NCBI GenBank assembly: GCA_964528605.1
Contig: CAZGSV010000146.1
Span: 1 to 6,805, forward strand
From: CAZGSV01 sp964528605
GTDB taxonomy: Bacteria; Armatimonadota; Zipacnadia; CAZGSV01
Length of the DNA: 6,805 nucleotides
Direction: 5' to 3'
The first letter of the stretch is position 1. Each line of letters begins with the position of its first letter. Below the pieces are notes generated by a model. The model had not been told where the DNA came from and searched no databases. It worked only from the letters and a program-made list of their open reading frames with translations. The translations under genes were made by a program, and so were the position numbers. This document shows positions 5,973 through 6,805 of this stretch, one piece after another.

Positions 5973-6797
5973 ATGAGACTGACCTTGGCGCATAGCCCTG
6001 ACTTGGACGACGCCTTCATGTTCCATGCCTTGCTGCACGGGCTGGTGGACACGGGCGAGATGCAGTTCGAAGAAGTGCGCGCGGACATACAGTCGCTCAA
6101 CGAGAAGGCGATGCTGGGCGAATACGAGGTGAGCGCGGCCTCCTGCTATGCGTATGGGCGCGTGAGCGGGCGCTATGTCGTAAGCGCCTCGGGGGCAAGC
6201 GTAGGGGACGGCTACGGGCCGGTAATGGTCGCGCGCGAGGGGACCTTGAAGCGCGGCTTCGATTGCGTGATCGCCGTGCCCGGGCGGAACACGACCGCGT
6301 GTTTGGTCACGCAACTGTGGGCGCCCGAGGCGGCAGTGGTGAGCCTGCCGTTCGACAAGATAGTGCCCGCGGTGGCGGCCGGCGACGTATCGGCGGGAGT
6401 CCTCATCCACGAGGCGCAGTTGACCTACGGCGAATCCGAGTTGGCCAAGGTCGTGGACTTGGGCGAATGGTGGAGGGCGCAGACCGGCTTGCCGCTTCCG
6501 TTGGGCTGCGTGGTCATGCGGCGGGACCTGCCGCTGGCGATGCGCAAGACGATCGCGCGGGCGATACGCGAGAGCGTGCGCTATGCGCTCGAGCACCGAG
6601 AGCAGACGTTAGCCGCGTGTAGGGAGTGGGCGCGGGGGCTCTCCGAGGAGCACGCGAGCGCGTTCGTGGGTATGTATGTTAACGATTTCACCTTGGACCT
6701 GGGGGACCGGGGCCGGCGCGGCCTCGAGCGGCTTTTCGACGAGGCGTACGGGGGCGGGCTGCTCTCGCAGATGCCGACGATCGAACTGGTCGGGTAG
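5973..6797 (+). CDS. mqnD: 1,4-dihydroxy-6-naphthoate synthase-like protein (futalosine menaquinone pathway)
   Basis: The 274-residue product has the periplasmic-binding-protein-like fold of MqnD, which converts cyclic dehypoxanthine futalosine to 1,4-dihydroxy-6-naphthoate in menaquinone synthesis. Matching features in order: HSPDLDDAFMFHAL (7-20), DIQSLNEKA (38-46), YGPVMVA (81-87), the IAVPGRNTTA loop (100-109), FDKIVPAVAAGDVSAGVLIH (127-146), DLGEWW--QTGLPLPLG (162-178) and FVGMYVNDFTLDLG (231-244). H146 corresponds to the catalytic base His145 known from Thermus MqnD. Length fits the family. It belongs to the variant with SPD-DDAFMF in place of the classical SPCPND-F motif, so the exact reaction is slightly less certain. 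It is third in the operon, after a reductase and a nucleoside-processing-like protein. Other futalosine genes are not in the window. Confidence 0.88.
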   Translation: MRLTLAHSPDLDDAFMFHALLHGLVDTGEMQFEEVRADIQSLNEKAMLGEYEVSAASCYAYGRVSGRYVVSASGASVGDGYGPVMVAREGTLKRGFDCVIAVPGRNTTACLVTQLWAPEAAVVSLPFDKIVPAVAAGDVSAGVLIHEAQLTYGESELAKVVDLGEWWRAQTGLPLPLGCVVMRRDLPLAMRKTIARAIRESVRYALEHREQTLAACREWARGLSEEHASAFVGMYVNDFTLDLGDRGRRGLERLFDEAYGGGLLSQMPTIELVG

Positions 6798-6805
6798 CGC
6801 CGAGT

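Overview
The window is GC-rich bacterial DNA (GTG starts occur, and Shine-Dalgarno sites precede most genes). It has seven recognisable coding units in two divergent blocks. The organism cannot be named from the sequence. An MqnD-type gene points to menaquinone made by the futalosine route, and an enoyl-ACP reductase of FabL type sits beside it. That combination, with the lineage-specific exported proteins, fits a deep-branching or poorly cultured phylum (Armatimonadota, Planctomycetota, Acidobacteriota and Chloroflexota are possibilities) better than an enteric proteobacterium. This placement is inference.

Left block (3793 down to 1, minus strand): a cluster of exported or membrane-anchored proteins of unknown function, read as one operon. 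First comes a secreted TPR-repeat protein (3793-2951). Its stop overlaps the next start (ATGA). The second gene (2954-1478) begins with a signal peptide and an Ig/PKD-like beta domain and continues into a large Cys-rich region, but a one-base frameshift near 2576 splits it into two ORFs. Next is a membrane-anchored, proline-tailed protein (1451-561). Last is a partial ORF running off the left edge (523-1). It is a diverged paralogue of the Cys-rich part of gene two, without the N-terminal signal peptide and Ig-like domain. A sigma-70-like promoter and a small hairpin at the ribosome binding site lie in front of the TPR gene.

Divergent region (3794-4038): 245 bases without a gene, holding the left-block promoter, an inverted repeat and the Shine-Dalgarno sites of both blocks.

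Right block (4039-6797, plus strand): three closely spaced genes, probably one operon. They are a P-loop kinase-like domain fused to a nucleoside 2-deoxyribosyltransferase-like domain, a FabL/FabI-type enoyl-ACP reductase, and a 1,4-dihydroxy-6-naphthoate synthase-like protein (mqnD). Together they suggest nucleotide or nucleoside handling, fatty-acid synthesis and quinone synthesis, all housekeeping or membrane-linked. Joint action of the three is inference.

The most unusual items are the split Ig-like/Cys-rich gene with its truncated tandem paralogue, and the P-loop/deoxyribosyltransferase-like fusion, whose Walker A motif is non-canonical, next to mqnD.
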